DNA of 64,000 nt from positions 62,001 through 126,000 of the forward strand of contig NZ_RCCA01000002.1 of the NCBI RefSeq assembly GCF_003663845.1, in the 5' to 3' direction. Numbering within the stretch: position 1 is the stretch's first letter; the number at the start of each line of letters is the position of its first letter. Origin of the DNA: Chryseobacterium sp. 7. GTDB lineage: Bacteria > Bacteroidota > Bacteroidia > Flavobacteriales > Weeksellaceae. The notes beneath the pieces are model-generated. The model was not told the DNA's origin. It searched no databases and saw only the letters and a program-made list of their open reading frames with translations. Shown here piece by piece: positions 38,806 to 47,816 of the stretch. The position numbers and the translations under genes were made by a program.

Positions 38806-39412
38806 GATTCTAAATAGCTTGCAAATTTATGAAATATCACCGGATTTTTGAGATAAGTATATAAATTGTTGTAAATCAAATTTATAATTCTTGTTCTGAA
38901 TCGTGAATTTATAAATCCTAGTAATCAGATATATCGGAATTGATCAATCTTGGATTACTATTCTTGTAAACTTTCTCCAGAATTGGGATGTTTGCATCAG
39001 AAATATTCGAAGCAAATAAATTAAAGACCTCCATATCACTAAACATATCCAAAATATTTGGAAACAACAAAGTAAAAGAGTGTACAATTTTACGAAAAAC
39101 TATTCAGCCCATTGAGGATAAAAACTAATAACCGTGAAACACAAAAAGTTAAAAGAATTATCAGGATATATTCCTGATAGGACTAAAAACTACGGACAAC
39201 TGAGGTTTTCATAATATTTTTATGAAAGCTTTTCATCAGGCATCAGGATAAAAACTAATAACCACGAAATCCAAAAGCTTGAGGAATAATGAATGTTAAT
39301 TGTACATGCTATTTTGCATGTTGTTCAACAAAGAACCTAACTGTTGAAGCTTTTCATAAAAGTAACAACACATTTGATGGAAATAAGCTTCTTGTATGGA
39401 ACTTGTTGAATA
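38806..39412. other. Gene-free AT-rich stretch with short repeats
   Basis: I see no gene here. It holds two copies of a 36-base direct repeat (39115-39150 and 39245-39280, 30 of 36 identical, AGGATAAAAACTAATAACC...) and a palindrome TATCAGGA/TCCTGATA at 39159-39179. The stretch ends in a terminator with no gene in front of it, so it may be the remains of a decayed gene. Confidence 0.55.
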
Positions 39413-39440
39413 AAAAGGAAACCACAAAAGGTTTCCTTTT
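39413..39440 (+). terminator. Orphan strong terminator
   Basis: An 11-bp stem (AAAAGGAAACC / GGTTTCCTTTT) with a 6-base loop ends in T residues. No intact gene precedes it on either strand, and it lies 32 bases before the next start codon. Confidence 0.8.
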
Positions 39441-39472
39441 CTGTATTCTTAACTTTTTCGTATCTTGAACAG

Positions 39473-40168
39473 ATGCGAGAGGATATAAGAAAAGATTTTT
39501 TACCATTAGTTTCTAAAACGTGGTGGTTCATGACATGGCTCACCAGGGTTTTTGGGATACTTTTATTATTAACAGCATTTCTGATCGTATTAGGACTGCC
39601 TATTGTGTTTAGTAATAAACTTGCACTATTTATTGTAGCAGCCATACTATATTATCCTGCTCTTGCTTTTGGGTTATATCGCTTTTTTCTTTATCAGAAG
39701 AAAATCAGAAAAAGAGTAGTCCGGAAAATTGTGGTAGATGATCAGGGAATTCATTACGAAAGAGTAGATGGAACCATTGATGAAACTCTTTATATTGACC
39801 TGGAAAAATTTATTTTTTCAGATGAATATGATGTAAGCATCAGCCCAAGAAACAAAATGTATGTACTACAGGTTTATGAAAACGGCTCCATAAAAGAAAT
39901 CGATTTTAATGGAAGAGACGCAGGTTACACTTCCTATATTGGAAATTTGAAAGCCTTACGGAGAAGATACATCCAGGGAATTGTGCACTTCAGAACAGAT
40001 TTGCGTATCAATCCATTAGTGTATGAGGTTTACTATATTAATCCTATTGATTTTACATTCGATCATAAAAAATTTTGGACATCGTTGGCACAAACTTTTG
40101 CGATAATAATACTATGTGGCTTAGTAATAGGAGCGCTCATGCTTGGCTTGGCTAAATGGCTTTTTTAA
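39473..40168 (+). CDS. Three-TM membrane protein of unknown family
   Basis: 231 residues. Two TM helices (about 22-70) follow a short cytoplasmic start. A soluble, beta-rich stretch of about 120 residues (VVDDQGIHYERVDGTIDETLYIDLEKFIF, cited in part) looks like a PH-type or YcxB-like fold. One TM helix (FAIIILCGLVIGALMLGLA) ends the protein. I do not recognise a named family. It is monocistronic. Confidence 0.65.
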   Translation: MREDIRKDFLPLVSKTWWFMTWLTRVFGILLLLTAFLIVLGLPIVFSNKLALFIVAAILYYPALAFGLYRFFLYQKKIRKRVVRKIVVDDQGIHYERVDGTIDETLYIDLEKFIFSDEYDVSISPRNKMYVLQVYENGSIKEIDFNGRDAGYTSYIGNLKALRRRYIQGIVHFRTDLRINPLVYEVYYINPIDFTFDHKKFWTSLAQTFAIIILCGLVIGALMLGLAKWLF

Positions 40169-40310
40169 AAACATTTATCATTAATTAATGTAGGATTAAA
40201 ATTTCATATCCTTTTAATTTTATATTTCCCTTCTCAAAATCTTATGCTTATATTTATTTTAAATTAAGATTGGACAGCCAGTTATTAAGGCTGGATTTAA
40301 AATTAAATGA

Positions 40311-41360
40311 ATGAAAAGTTTAAAAAAACAATTGGGGCAGTTCCCTGATGAAAAAAGAAAAGAATACTTCAATACCCTTCCCAATTATCTCAACGGAAGA
40401 TTTCAGAATATATTAGAAACCCCGGCTTTATTAGAAGGCGAAAGTATGACCAAATTACTCCTTCAAAGCTTATGTAAAATAGAAAATACATCACCAAAAA
40501 CCGCTCTCCCGTTTGTGGTGACGGATCTTAAAAATCTTCAGCCGGAAGAAAACGTTTTGGTGTGGTTTGGGCACAGTTCCTATTTCATACAGCTAGATGG
40601 AAAGAAATTCCTGATAGATCCGGTTTTCAGTGGAAATGCATCTCCAATGCCTGGTTCTATAAAAGCTTTTCAGGGAGCAGATTATTATAAGCCGGAACAT
40701 ATGCCGGAGATAGACTTTCTGATTATTTCACACGACCATTGGGATCATCTGGATTATAAAACCGTTCAGGAATTAAAAGATAAAGTGGGAAAAGTTATTT
40801 GTGGTTTGGGAACCGGACAGCACTTTGAATACTGGGGCTGGGAGCTTGACAAAATCATTGAAAAAAACTGGTGGGAAAGTATAGACATTGCTGAAGGTTT
40901 CAGAATTACGCTCACTCCGGCAAGACACTTTTCAGGAAGATTACTGAACCGTAACATCTCACTCTGGACTTCATTTGTATTAAAAACACCTACGAAAAAT
41001 CTGTTTTTAGGCGGTGATAGCGGTTACGGAAATCATTTTACAGAAATTGGAGAAAAATTCGGAACCTTTGATTTAGCGGTGATGGAAACAGGGCAGTACA
41101 ATGAAAAATGGCCCTATATTCATACCCTGCCGGATCAGCTGATGACAGAAATAAAAGAACTGAAAGCTAAAAACTTTATTCCGGTACACAATTCCAAATT
41201 CAAGCTGGCGCAGCATACCTGGTACGAACCTTTGGAACTGGCCTCAAAACACGCAGAAGAAAACAATATTTCTATAAGTCTTCCTATGATGGGAGAAAAA
41301 TTAAATCTGGATCAGCTGGGAACAGTAAGCTGGAAAAAATGGTGGGAGGAATATAAGTAA
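40311..41360 (+). CDS. Metallo-beta-lactamase-fold hydrolase (RomA/UlaG-like)
   Basis: 349 residues. Metal-binding motifs in order are WFGHSSYFIQ, ISHDHWDHLDY (HxHxDH type, about 141-151), TPARHFSGR, LGGDSGYG and IPVHNSKF. This layout matches the lactonase/N-acyl-phosphatidylethanolamine phospholipase D-like branch. The substrate is unknown. A terminator follows at 41389. Confidence 0.88.
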   Translation: MKSLKKQLGQFPDEKRKEYFNTLPNYLNGRFQNILETPALLEGESMTKLLLQSLCKIENTSPKTALPFVVTDLKNLQPEENVLVWFGHSSYFIQLDGKKFLIDPVFSGNASPMPGSIKAFQGADYYKPEHMPEIDFLIISHDHWDHLDYKTVQELKDKVGKVICGLGTGQHFEYWGWELDKIIEKNWWESIDIAEGFRITLTPARHFSGRLLNRNISLWTSFVLKTPTKNLFLGGDSGYGNHFTEIGEKFGTFDLAVMETGQYNEKWPYIHTLPDQLMTEIKELKAKNFIPVHNSKFKLAQHTWYEPLELASKHAEENNISISLPMMGEKLNLDQLGTVSWKKWWEEYK

Positions 41361-41388
41361 TAGATTCCTTTTAATTTTAAAATATAAA

Positions 41389-41415
41389 AAACCTGCCCAT
41401 CAACTGAGCAGGTTT
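41389..41415 (+). terminator. Terminator, possibly bidirectional
   Basis: The stem AAACCTGC/GCAGGTTT lies between the MBL hydrolase and the convergent lipoprotein gene and can serve both. Confidence 0.8.
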
Positions 41416-41441
41416 CTTCCTTCTTATCAAAAAAATAATCA

Positions 41442-42281
41442 CTACAAAGGTTCCTTATGGCTAACCTTAGTATGAATAATATCGTAATATACCGCAGGGT
41501 TAGTTGCATCAGGCGTAATTCTGTAAGTAAATGTAGTTTCATTCAGAACCAGAATATCCACAACACGGGTGAAAGTAGGTGTCGTCAATGTTCTCTTTTT
41601 ACCATCCAGAGAAATAGACCACGTTCCTTCAGACCTCAATACATCATTTAAACCGAAAATTTTAAAAGTTCCGTTAGCTTTGAAGTAAGAATATCCCACA
41701 AATCCGGCTACACTGGCATCAGTAAGGGCAACATTATTTCCGCTTTTATCCTTCGCACCCGTTGTTTCCCATGGAGTAGAAGCAAGAGCAAGCTGCCCGT
41801 TCGTTGGTTCAGCATGAGAAGTTCTCATATGGATGATATCATAATACACGGAAGGATCACTGGAGTTAGGACGGATCCTGTATGTGAATTCATTTCTGTT
41901 CAAAACAAGAATTTCAACATCGCGGGTGAAAATAGTGGTTCCATCTGGATTCAGTGCAGCAATGGTTCTGGTCTTTCCCTGTGCATCTACAGACCATGTT
42001 CCCATAGACCTCAGCACATCCGTAAGGTTGTAAATAGCAAACTTACCATCTGCTTTGAAATAAGCAAAACCCACATATCCGGCAACGCTGGCATCTGTAA
42101 GAGCTACATTATTTCCATTCTTATCTTTAGCTCCGGTAGTTTCCCATGGAGTAGAAGACAATACCTGCGAGGGAGTCTGCTGCTCAATAATTATTTCATT
42201 ATCATCACTTGAACATGAAACGAACGATGCTGATAATAGTACAGCCGCAGACAGATAACATAATTTTTTCAGGGTATTCAT
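41442..42281 (-). CDS. Lipoprotein with two DUF4822-type repeats
   Basis: 279 residues when started at the ATG complementary to 42279-42281, which gives a proper lipoprotein signal (MNTLKKLCYLSAAVLLSASF, then VSC). A longer start would add eight residues before it. Two tandem repeats of about 115 residues both begin TPWETTGAKDK.GNNVALTD and end YYDIIH...SHKEP-like. They match the DUF4822 pattern. It is anchored in the inner leaflet of the outer membrane or exported to the surface. The function is unknown. Confidence 0.88.
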   Translation of the reverse strand: MNTLKKLCYLSAAVLLSASFVSCSSDDNEIIIEQQTPSQVLSSTPWETTGAKDKNGNNVALTDASVAGYVGFAYFKADGKFAIYNLTDVLRSMGTWSVDAQGKTRTIAALNPDGTTIFTRDVEILVLNRNEFTYRIRPNSSDPSVYYDIIHMRTSHAEPTNGQLALASTPWETTGAKDKSGNNVALTDASVAGFVGYSYFKANGTFKIFGLNDVLRSEGTWSISLDGKKRTLTTPTFTRVVDILVLNETTFTYRITPDATNPAVYYDIIHTKVSHKEPL

Positions 42282-42429
42282 AAAAGTATTTTTAAGTTCC
42301 TGCAAACTTATCCTTAATAGAAATCAATACCTTGTACAAAATATCTCTTTTGTTGTAAAAAACATAACAGATCCTAAATTAGAATGATAAAAATGATGTT
42401 TCTGGCAGAATTCACTCTCAAAGGTACCC

Positions 42430-42479
42430 AATTCCCATCCTCTAGAGGGATGGCAAAAAATTTTTTGACGGGGTGGTTA
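42430..42479 (+). repeat. Dispersed GC-rich repeat, copy 1
   Basis: The sequence runs ATTCCCATCCTCTAGAGGGA, then TGGCAAAAAATTTTTTGACGGGGTGGTT. A second copy with the same ends lies at 59832-59888. CCCATCC...GGATGG and CCATCC/GGGTGG can pair. It is a genome-wide type of intergenic element rather than a gene. Confidence 0.75.
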
Positions 42480-42549
42480 TGGTTACTGACTTTCACCAAT
42501 AAAATCAATTTTCTGCCATAAAAACTCACCAAAAATTCTATTTTTGAGT

Positions 42550-43263
42550 ATGAATAACAGAAACCGCGGAAAAAATACAGGCGATGATACCCTGTTCGGC
42601 TCAGAGAAACAGACCGGTAAGCTGAAACAGGCTGTAGAAGATATGTATTATCTCCTGAGCAGAGAGTACCCGGAAAAAGCGGCTTCTGATCTTGTGGGGA
42701 ACAGGTACCGGTTGAAAACCCGTCAGATACAGGCATTTCGGGGAGCATCTGCATCTGCCGCACAGCTTCAAAACAGGCAGCTGAAACAAGTAGAAACCTC
42801 AGCTTTGCAAGGAAAGACAGTTTATCTGGACGGTTTTAATGTTTTAATCCTTTTGGAAAGTCTGCTTTCTGAAGCTTATATTTTTGAAGGGTTGGATAGC
42901 TGCATTCGTGATCTTTCTGGCGTTCACGGAACTTATAAAAGAGTTAATCAAACACAAAGAGCAGTAGAATTAGTCGCTTCTTTTTATCAGAAAAATCAGA
43001 TTCAGAAGCTTGTTTGGATTTTTGATAAGCCCGTTTCCAATAGTGGAAGAATTAAACAGATGATTCTGGAATTTGCCGAGCAGAACCAGCTCAATTGGGA
43101 AGGTGATCTGCAGTACAATCCGGATAAATTTCTGGTAGAAAGTTCAGAGCTTGTCATTTCCTCTGATGCCTGGATTCTGGATCATTGTAAAGAATGGTTT
43201 AATTTGATCGGATATTTGATCAAAGAAGAAAATATTCCTGTTAATCTGATCAAAATGATGTAA
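42550..43263 (+). CDS. DUF434/DUF5616 protein (predicted PIN/NYN-like nuclease)
   Basis: 237 residues from the ATG at 42550. An N-terminal helical DUF434-like domain has DMYYLLSREYPEKAASDLVG and RYRLKTRQIQAFRG. A PIN-like domain begins with TVYLDGFNVLILLESLL, carrying the first conserved acid, and continues to WIFDKPVSNSGRIK and ISSDAWILD with further acids. These proteins are predicted metal-dependent RNases. The unknown gene at 43267 follows after three bases. Confidence 0.8.
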   Translation: MNNRNRGKNTGDDTLFGSEKQTGKLKQAVEDMYYLLSREYPEKAASDLVGNRYRLKTRQIQAFRGASASAAQLQNRQLKQVETSALQGKTVYLDGFNVLILLESLLSEAYIFEGLDSCIRDLSGVHGTYKRVNQTQRAVELVASFYQKNQIQKLVWIFDKPVSNSGRIKQMILEFAEQNQLNWEGDLQYNPDKFLVESSELVISSDAWILDHCKEWFNLIGYLIKEENIPVNLIKMM

Positions 43264-43266
43264 AAT

Positions 43267-43917
43267 ATGAATTTGTTTGAACCCTATATTCCTCTGTTTT
43301 CCGAAGCATGGAAAAATCAATACAAAGCCATTCTCGTACAGGAACATCTGGCAAATCTGGACAAAAACATTCATAGGTTTAAGGAGGAAACTTTAGACTG
43401 GGATTTTCCTTATTTTAATGAAGAAATAAAGATCAACAGACAGGAAAGCTTTGAACAATTTATTACAATTCTTGAAAGTAACAATTCCGATGAGGTAAAA
43501 GCAAAGCTTCTGGAAGCAATTCCGTTTGAACACTGGCTGAATATTCTGGGACAAAGATTGACTTCAGCAAGCATACGTGATGAAAGTGCCATTCCGCCTT
43601 TAAAAAGTGTGTTGATTAACGCCTGCCAAGAGCCATTTAATAATGAAATAACCATTGCCCAGAGAGCCTGGGAAAAGCATATCGGAAGAATGGATGATGA
43701 TTTCTGGGGACAAATAAAAGGAAATAACCAACAGAAACAGGAAAAAGTAATGGCAAAAATCAACAATATCCTTGAAAATAAGACCTGGTGGAATGTTTTC
43801 TTCCATTACAAACACGAACTGGTGTTTGAAGTGCGCGAAAAAGAAGGCCATGGAATCCGTTGGAGCCACGGAGGAACAAAACTGATTGGTTTTCTGGAAA
43901 AATTCATCAATGAATAA
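43267..43917 (+). CDS. Unrecognised cytoplasmic protein
   Basis: 216 residues without signal or TM segments. The protein is rich in Trp, Glu and Lys, with motifs such as NKTWWNVFFHYKHELVF near 170 and RWSHGGTKLIGFLEKF near the end. It starts three bases after the DUF434 gene, so the two are probably cotranscribed. I do not recognise the family. Confidence 0.6.
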   Translation: MNLFEPYIPLFSEAWKNQYKAILVQEHLANLDKNIHRFKEETLDWDFPYFNEEIKINRQESFEQFITILESNNSDEVKAKLLEAIPFEHWLNILGQRLTSASIRDESAIPPLKSVLINACQEPFNNEITIAQRAWEKHIGRMDDDFWGQIKGNNQQKQEKVMAKINNILENKTWWNVFFHYKHELVFEVREKEGHGIRWSHGGTKLIGFLEKFINE

Positions 43918-44140
43918 GTAATCCACAAACATCTGCCTCATTTGTGAAATCCGTGGGAAAATAAAAACTTTCGCAATTTCACCCATTTGTCTTTTCAGCT
44001 TTTTTCTCCTACGTAAAAACATTACGTACCAAACTTCTACTTTTGCAGCGATAAATAGAAGCTATAAATCAATCAGAACAGAATATTATCAGCTTCCATT
44101 TTATATTTAGAAATAACATATACTAAAAAGTAAAAAACAA

Positions 44141-44926
44141 ATGAACACTTACATTGATATTGGCATTAATCTGACCAATAAACAGTTCTATAATGAACAC
44201 GAAGAAATTATCAACCGAGCCTTAGATCATGGTGTTGAACATATGATTCTCACAGGAACCAGCATCAGAGGAAGCAAAGAATCAGCGGAAATTGCAGAAG
44301 AATATCCAGAAATTTTATTTTCAACAGCTGGAATTCATCCCCATGATGCCAAATCTTTTAATAAACAAAGCATCAGCGAACTCAGGAAGCTATTGAAACA
44401 GGATCACGTAATCTCAGTAGGAGAGTGCGGCCTTGACTTTGACCGTGATTTTTCTCCAAGACCTATTCAGGAAAAATGTTATCAGGCACAGCTGGAGCTT
44501 GCCATAGAAGTGAATAAACCCCTTTTTCTTCATGAAAGATCAGCATTTAAAAGGTTTAATGAAATCACAGATGACTTTCTTTCAAAGTTACCTGAAGCCG
44601 TAGTACATTGTTTTACTGGAACATTGAACGAAGCAAAAATTTATCTGGATAAAGGATTTTATTTAGGATTTACAGGATCCATCAGTGATGAAAAAAGATT
44701 TAAACATCTCGAAGACGTTATAAAATACGTACCTCTCGACAGAATGATGATTGAAACTGACGCCCCTTTTATGCTTCCGAAAAATATGCCCAGAACGCAG
44801 AACAGGCGAAATGAACCATCCTTTTTACCTTATGTAGCACAAACCATTGCGCATCTGAAGAAGATCAGCATCTCTGAAGTGGCAGACGAAACTACAGAAA
44901 CGGCCAGAAATTTTTTCAGACTATAA
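44141..44926 (+). CDS. TatD-family metal-dependent hydrolase
   Basis: 261 residues. It opens with YIDIGINLTNKQF (first metal site), then TAGIHPHDAKSF, VGECGLDFDRDFS and the ETDAPFMLP motif (about 206-214) with RNEPSFLPYV. These are TIM-barrel deoxyribonuclease signatures. Members act as 3'-5' exonucleases on DNA or on D-aminoacyl-tRNA. It is monocistronic with its own terminator. Confidence 0.92.
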   Translation: MNTYIDIGINLTNKQFYNEHEEIINRALDHGVEHMILTGTSIRGSKESAEIAEEYPEILFSTAGIHPHDAKSFNKQSISELRKLLKQDHVISVGECGLDFDRDFSPRPIQEKCYQAQLELAIEVNKPLFLHERSAFKRFNEITDDFLSKLPEAVVHCFTGTLNEAKIYLDKGFYLGFTGSISDEKRFKHLEDVIKYVPLDRMMIETDAPFMLPKNMPRTQNRRNEPSFLPYVAQTIAHLKKISISEVADETTETARNFFRL

Positions 44927-44961
44927 AAAAGAGCTCTACTGATAAAGTAAAGCTCTTTTTT
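44925..44961 (+). terminator. Terminator of the tatD-like gene
   Basis: The stem AAAAAAGAGCT / AGCTCTTTTTT with a 15-base loop directly follows the stop codon, and also serves the convergent purine phosphorylase gene. Confidence 0.85.
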
Positions 44962-44978
44962 TATAATGAATATGTTTC

Positions 44979-45689
44979 TTACAAACTCTTTATTGCCGAT
45001 TCCAAAGCCAGTTCCATCATTGGATTCAAAGCTGTTTCTCTTTCATCAGCAGAGATTTTTTCGTGTGTAGGGATAATATCCGTTACCGTAAGAATAGTTG
45101 CTGCATTTTTTCCTAAATGCTGAGCATTGGCAAATAAACCAAAAGCTTCCATTTCCACTGCTGGACAGTTGTATTTTGTAGCAATTTCCGGAGTATTGGG
45201 ATCTTTTCTGTAGAAAATATCACTGCTGTGAATGTTGATGGCCTTAGCATGTAAAGATAAATCTTTAGCCGTTTCATTAATGGTAGTAAAGATATTCCCC
45301 TGGTGAGAAAGGATTTCGTCTTCAATTCCCCATGCATATTTAGCATAAGTACTTTCACTCGCTGCTTTATCAATATTTAAAATATCAAAAAGTTTAAGAT
45401 CCGTATTGTAAGCACCACAAGTCCCGATTCTGATGATTGTATCCACTTCATATTCCGTAAACAACTCAAAAGAATAGATTCCGATACTTGGGAAACCCAT
45501 TCCACTTGCTCCTACAGTGATTTCCTTTCCTTTATAAAGACCTGTATAATAAAAAATCCCTCTGGTTTTGCTTACCAGTTTAGCATTTTCTAAATAATTT
45601 TCAGCAATATACTGTGCACGAAGCGGATCCCCCGGCTGCAATACTACTTTAGCAATTTCTCCTTTTTTTGCACTGATGTGAATACTCAT
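44979..45689 (-). CDS. deoD: Purine-nucleoside phosphorylase
   Basis: 236 residues of the hexameric DeoD family. Signatures are VVLQPGDPLRAQYIAENYL (phosphate loop), GASGMGFPSIGIYS, IRIGTCGAY and AVEMEAFGLF. It phosphorolyses purine nucleosides to base plus ribose- or deoxyribose-1-phosphate for salvage. Confidence 0.95.
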   Translation of the reverse strand: MSIHISAKKGEIAKVVLQPGDPLRAQYIAENYLENAKLVSKTRGIFYYTGLYKGKEITVGASGMGFPSIGIYSFELFTEYEVDTIIRIGTCGAYNTDLKLFDILNIDKAASESTYAKYAWGIEDEILSHQGNIFTTINETAKDLSLHAKAINIHSSDIFYRKDPNTPEIATKYNCPAVEMEAFGLFANAQHLGKNAATILTVTDIIPTHEKISADERETALNPMMELALESAIKSL

Positions 45690-45951
45690 AATGTTTTTTT
45701 GAATGGAGCAAAGATAATAACTTTTAGTTTGTTCCGGTTATTGCGATAATAGAAACAATGAAGCGATCTCTCATCAATAGAATGTATAAAATATTATTAA
45801 TAAATGTTTTAAATGAAATTTTAGATAAAGTATTTTGTATGAATCAAAAAAATAAGTTGGTAAATACAGAACAACAAAAGAATAATGTGGAGCAGGTATT
45901 GTGAAAGCAGCCCGGCTACTTTTGTAGAAGTAAATATTTAAAATTTTAAAA

Positions 45952-46344
45952 ATGAAAATTGAACATATTGCCATTTGGGTGAAAGATCTTGAAAAATCCA
46001 AAGAATTTTATCAGAAATACTTCGGAGCGGTTTCCAATGAAAAATACCATAATCCTGTTAAAAACTTTCAATCCTATTTTTTAAGTTTTGAGAATGGCTG
46101 CCGGCTTGAGATCATGACCAGACCGGATATCAAAGAAAGTGAAAACTCTTACGAATCCCAGCAGTACGGGATTATTCATCTTGCATTTTCTGTAGAAAAT
46201 AAACAAAAAGTAGATGAGCTTACAGAAATACTGAGGAAAGATGGATATAAAGTGGCCGGAGAACCGCGTACCACTGGAGACGGATATTATGAAAGCGTAA
46301 TCCTTGATCCCGAAAACAATATCATTGAAATCGTCTCGCAGTGA
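45952..46344 (+). CDS. VOC (glyoxalase/bleomycin-resistance fold) protein
   Basis: 130 residues. IEHIAIWVKDLEKSKEFYQ opens the fold with a metal His, GIIHLAFSVENK has the second, and NNIIEIVSQ the terminal Glu. The fold is complete, but the reaction is unknown since the family includes glyoxalases, dioxygenases and resistance proteins. Confidence 0.88.
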   Translation: MKIEHIAIWVKDLEKSKEFYQKYFGAVSNEKYHNPVKNFQSYFLSFENGCRLEIMTRPDIKESENSYESQQYGIIHLAFSVENKQKVDELTEILRKDGYKVAGEPRTTGDGYYESVILDPENNIIEIVSQ

Positions 46345-46445
46345 GTCATTGCGAGATGCTTCGGCGACGAAGCAATCTTTGCATAGTAATGATTATGTAA
46401 TTTCAAACCTTATAGGTTTTTGAAACCTATGAGGTTTATATATCA
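46340..46445. repeat. Intergenic palindromic repeats
   Basis: Two elements lie side by side. CATTGCGAGATGCTTCGGCG...GAAGCAATC (about 46346-46378) has complementary GATGCTTCG/CGAAGCAATC-like arms. AAACCTTATAGG...AAACCTATGAGGTTT (about 46404-46440) is a second imperfect palindrome. Both resemble dispersed repeats common in flavobacterial intergenic DNA. Confidence 0.6.
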
Positions 46446-46564
46446 AAAAATACATTCAGACTAAAATACATCTTTAATACATATTATATTCATTTTCTAA
46501 GCCTATAATTCCATATTTAACATGAATCTTCTCCACAAAAATTTTATTCTCAACGAAATAATTT

Positions 46565-46572
46565 TATTTTTG
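46565..46572 (+). promoter_or_regulatory. Candidate -7 element of the MoxR-vWA operon
   Basis: TATTTTTG matches TAnnTTTG and ends 7 bases before the first ATG, so the mRNA would be nearly leaderless. No clear -33 TTTG is seen. Confidence 0.35.
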
Positions 46573-46579
46573 TTAGATC

Positions 46580-47236
46580 ATGGAAACCAAGTCACCGTTT
46601 TTAGACACGATCTTTTTGCTTCGTAAGGAAGAATGCATTACTCTTTTTTCAAGCTTACAGCAAATTTCCCCTCAGGAAGAGGCGGAAGCAGGAGATTATT
46701 TTGAAACAGAATTCGAAAAAGAACGACTTGAGTTTTTGTCAGACCAATTACCCTGCAACAAAAATGCAGCTGTTTGGGCTGCAAAAGTTCTCTATTATAG
46801 CGCACAGCTTTATCTGATCAGAGTAAATACTGAAAAAAATATTGAAAACCTTATTCCCGGATTCAAAGGAACTCGGGATATTTCTTCTATCTTGTCTGTA
46901 GATTTGTCACTGAGATTTTTACCACAGATAATGATTGCTTTAAATGCAGTAGATCCTGAAGATCCGTTAATTTCAATGCTGGAAAATATTCTGGTGCAAT
47001 TTCACTATTCCGGAATTGGATATGATCTTGATCTGAAGAATGTGAACTGGAAGGAAGAGTTGAAAGACAATACGTACCGGAAACTCTATCTGGAAAGAAT
47101 TGTTGAAAAAAAAGATTATAAACTGGCAGAAATTCCGTTGATTAATAAACTGCTAACTGCCGAATTTGGAATGCACAAAGATGCATTCTGGAAAGAACTA
47201 AAAACTATAACCGAAGAAAACAATGAAAATGTATGA
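46580..47236 (+). CDS. Accessory protein of the MoxR-vWA-beta-propeller ternary system (first gene)
   Basis: 218 residues, mostly helical with no signal or TM segment. Notable stretches are AAVWAAKVLYYSAQLYLIRV and LSLRFLPQIMIALNAVDPED. Its place as the first gene of a coupled operon with MoxR and vWA-propeller genes suggests one of the bpX accessory domains described for these systems. I cannot assign which one. It overlaps the next gene by 14 bases. Confidence 0.65.
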   Translation: METKSPFLDTIFLLRKEECITLFSSLQQISPQEEAEAGDYFETEFEKERLEFLSDQLPCNKNAAVWAAKVLYYSAQLYLIRVNTEKNIENLIPGFKGTRDISSILSVDLSLRFLPQIMIALNAVDPEDPLISMLENILVQFHYSGIGYDLDLKNVNWKEELKDNTYRKLYLERIVEKKDYKLAEIPLINKLLTAEFGMHKDAFWKELKTITEENNENV

Positions 47237-47804
47237 GAAAGTATTTGAATTTTTAACCGATCCTACAAAAGAAACATTCCTGAAATGCCGTGAACTGGTG
47301 ATCAGTAATCCGGAATATGATCCTTATTCTGAAGATCTTGAAAGTATACAGGATTTACTTAATGAAGGAAAATTTGAAGAAGTTATACGATATAACAATG
47401 TCAATATCCTGCTTAGTCCCAGAGCACATATCTATAAATATTTTGCTTACAAAGAATTGGGTGATGAAAAAGGAAGGAATATTGAAATGACCATAGCACA
47501 GATTATTTTTGAATGTCTTGAAAAGACAGGGGACGGAACCAAAGATTCTCCCTATATTATTACAAGAATTTCTGACGAAAGAGACTTAGTGAGACATCAT
47601 CTCGATAAACAGGATGTTTCGCAAAAGCTGGTCAGGGATGAAGATAAGATTATGGATGTACTAACCCTTGATGACGGAACACACTTGTATTTCGATATCA
47701 AAGATCCTTATCAGAGACTGGCTTTTTCATTCAGCAAAAGAAATGAACAGGCAGAGAATAAAGAAGAAGAAAAAAACCAAAAGAAAAAGTGGTGGAAATT
47801 TTAA
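47223..47804 (+). CDS. Accessory protein of the MoxR-vWA-beta-propeller ternary system (second gene)
   Basis: 193 residues. A helical N-terminal part (KVFEFLTDPTKETFLKCREL) precedes a small beta-rich part with GTKDSPYIITRISDERDLV and LDDGTHLYFDIKDPYQRL. The C-terminal tail is very basic (KNQKKKWWKF). It overlaps the first gene by 14 bases and ends 12 before MoxR. The family is probably a bpX-type domain. Confidence 0.65.
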   Translation: MKMYEKVFEFLTDPTKETFLKCRELVISNPEYDPYSEDLESIQDLLNEGKFEEVIRYNNVNILLSPRAHIYKYFAYKELGDEKGRNIEMTIAQIIFECLEKTGDGTKDSPYIITRISDERDLVRHHLDKQDVSQKLVRDEDKIMDVLTLDDGTHLYFDIKDPYQRLAFSFSKRNEQAENKEEEKNQKKKWWKF

Positions 47805-47816
47805 TTTTTAAAATCA

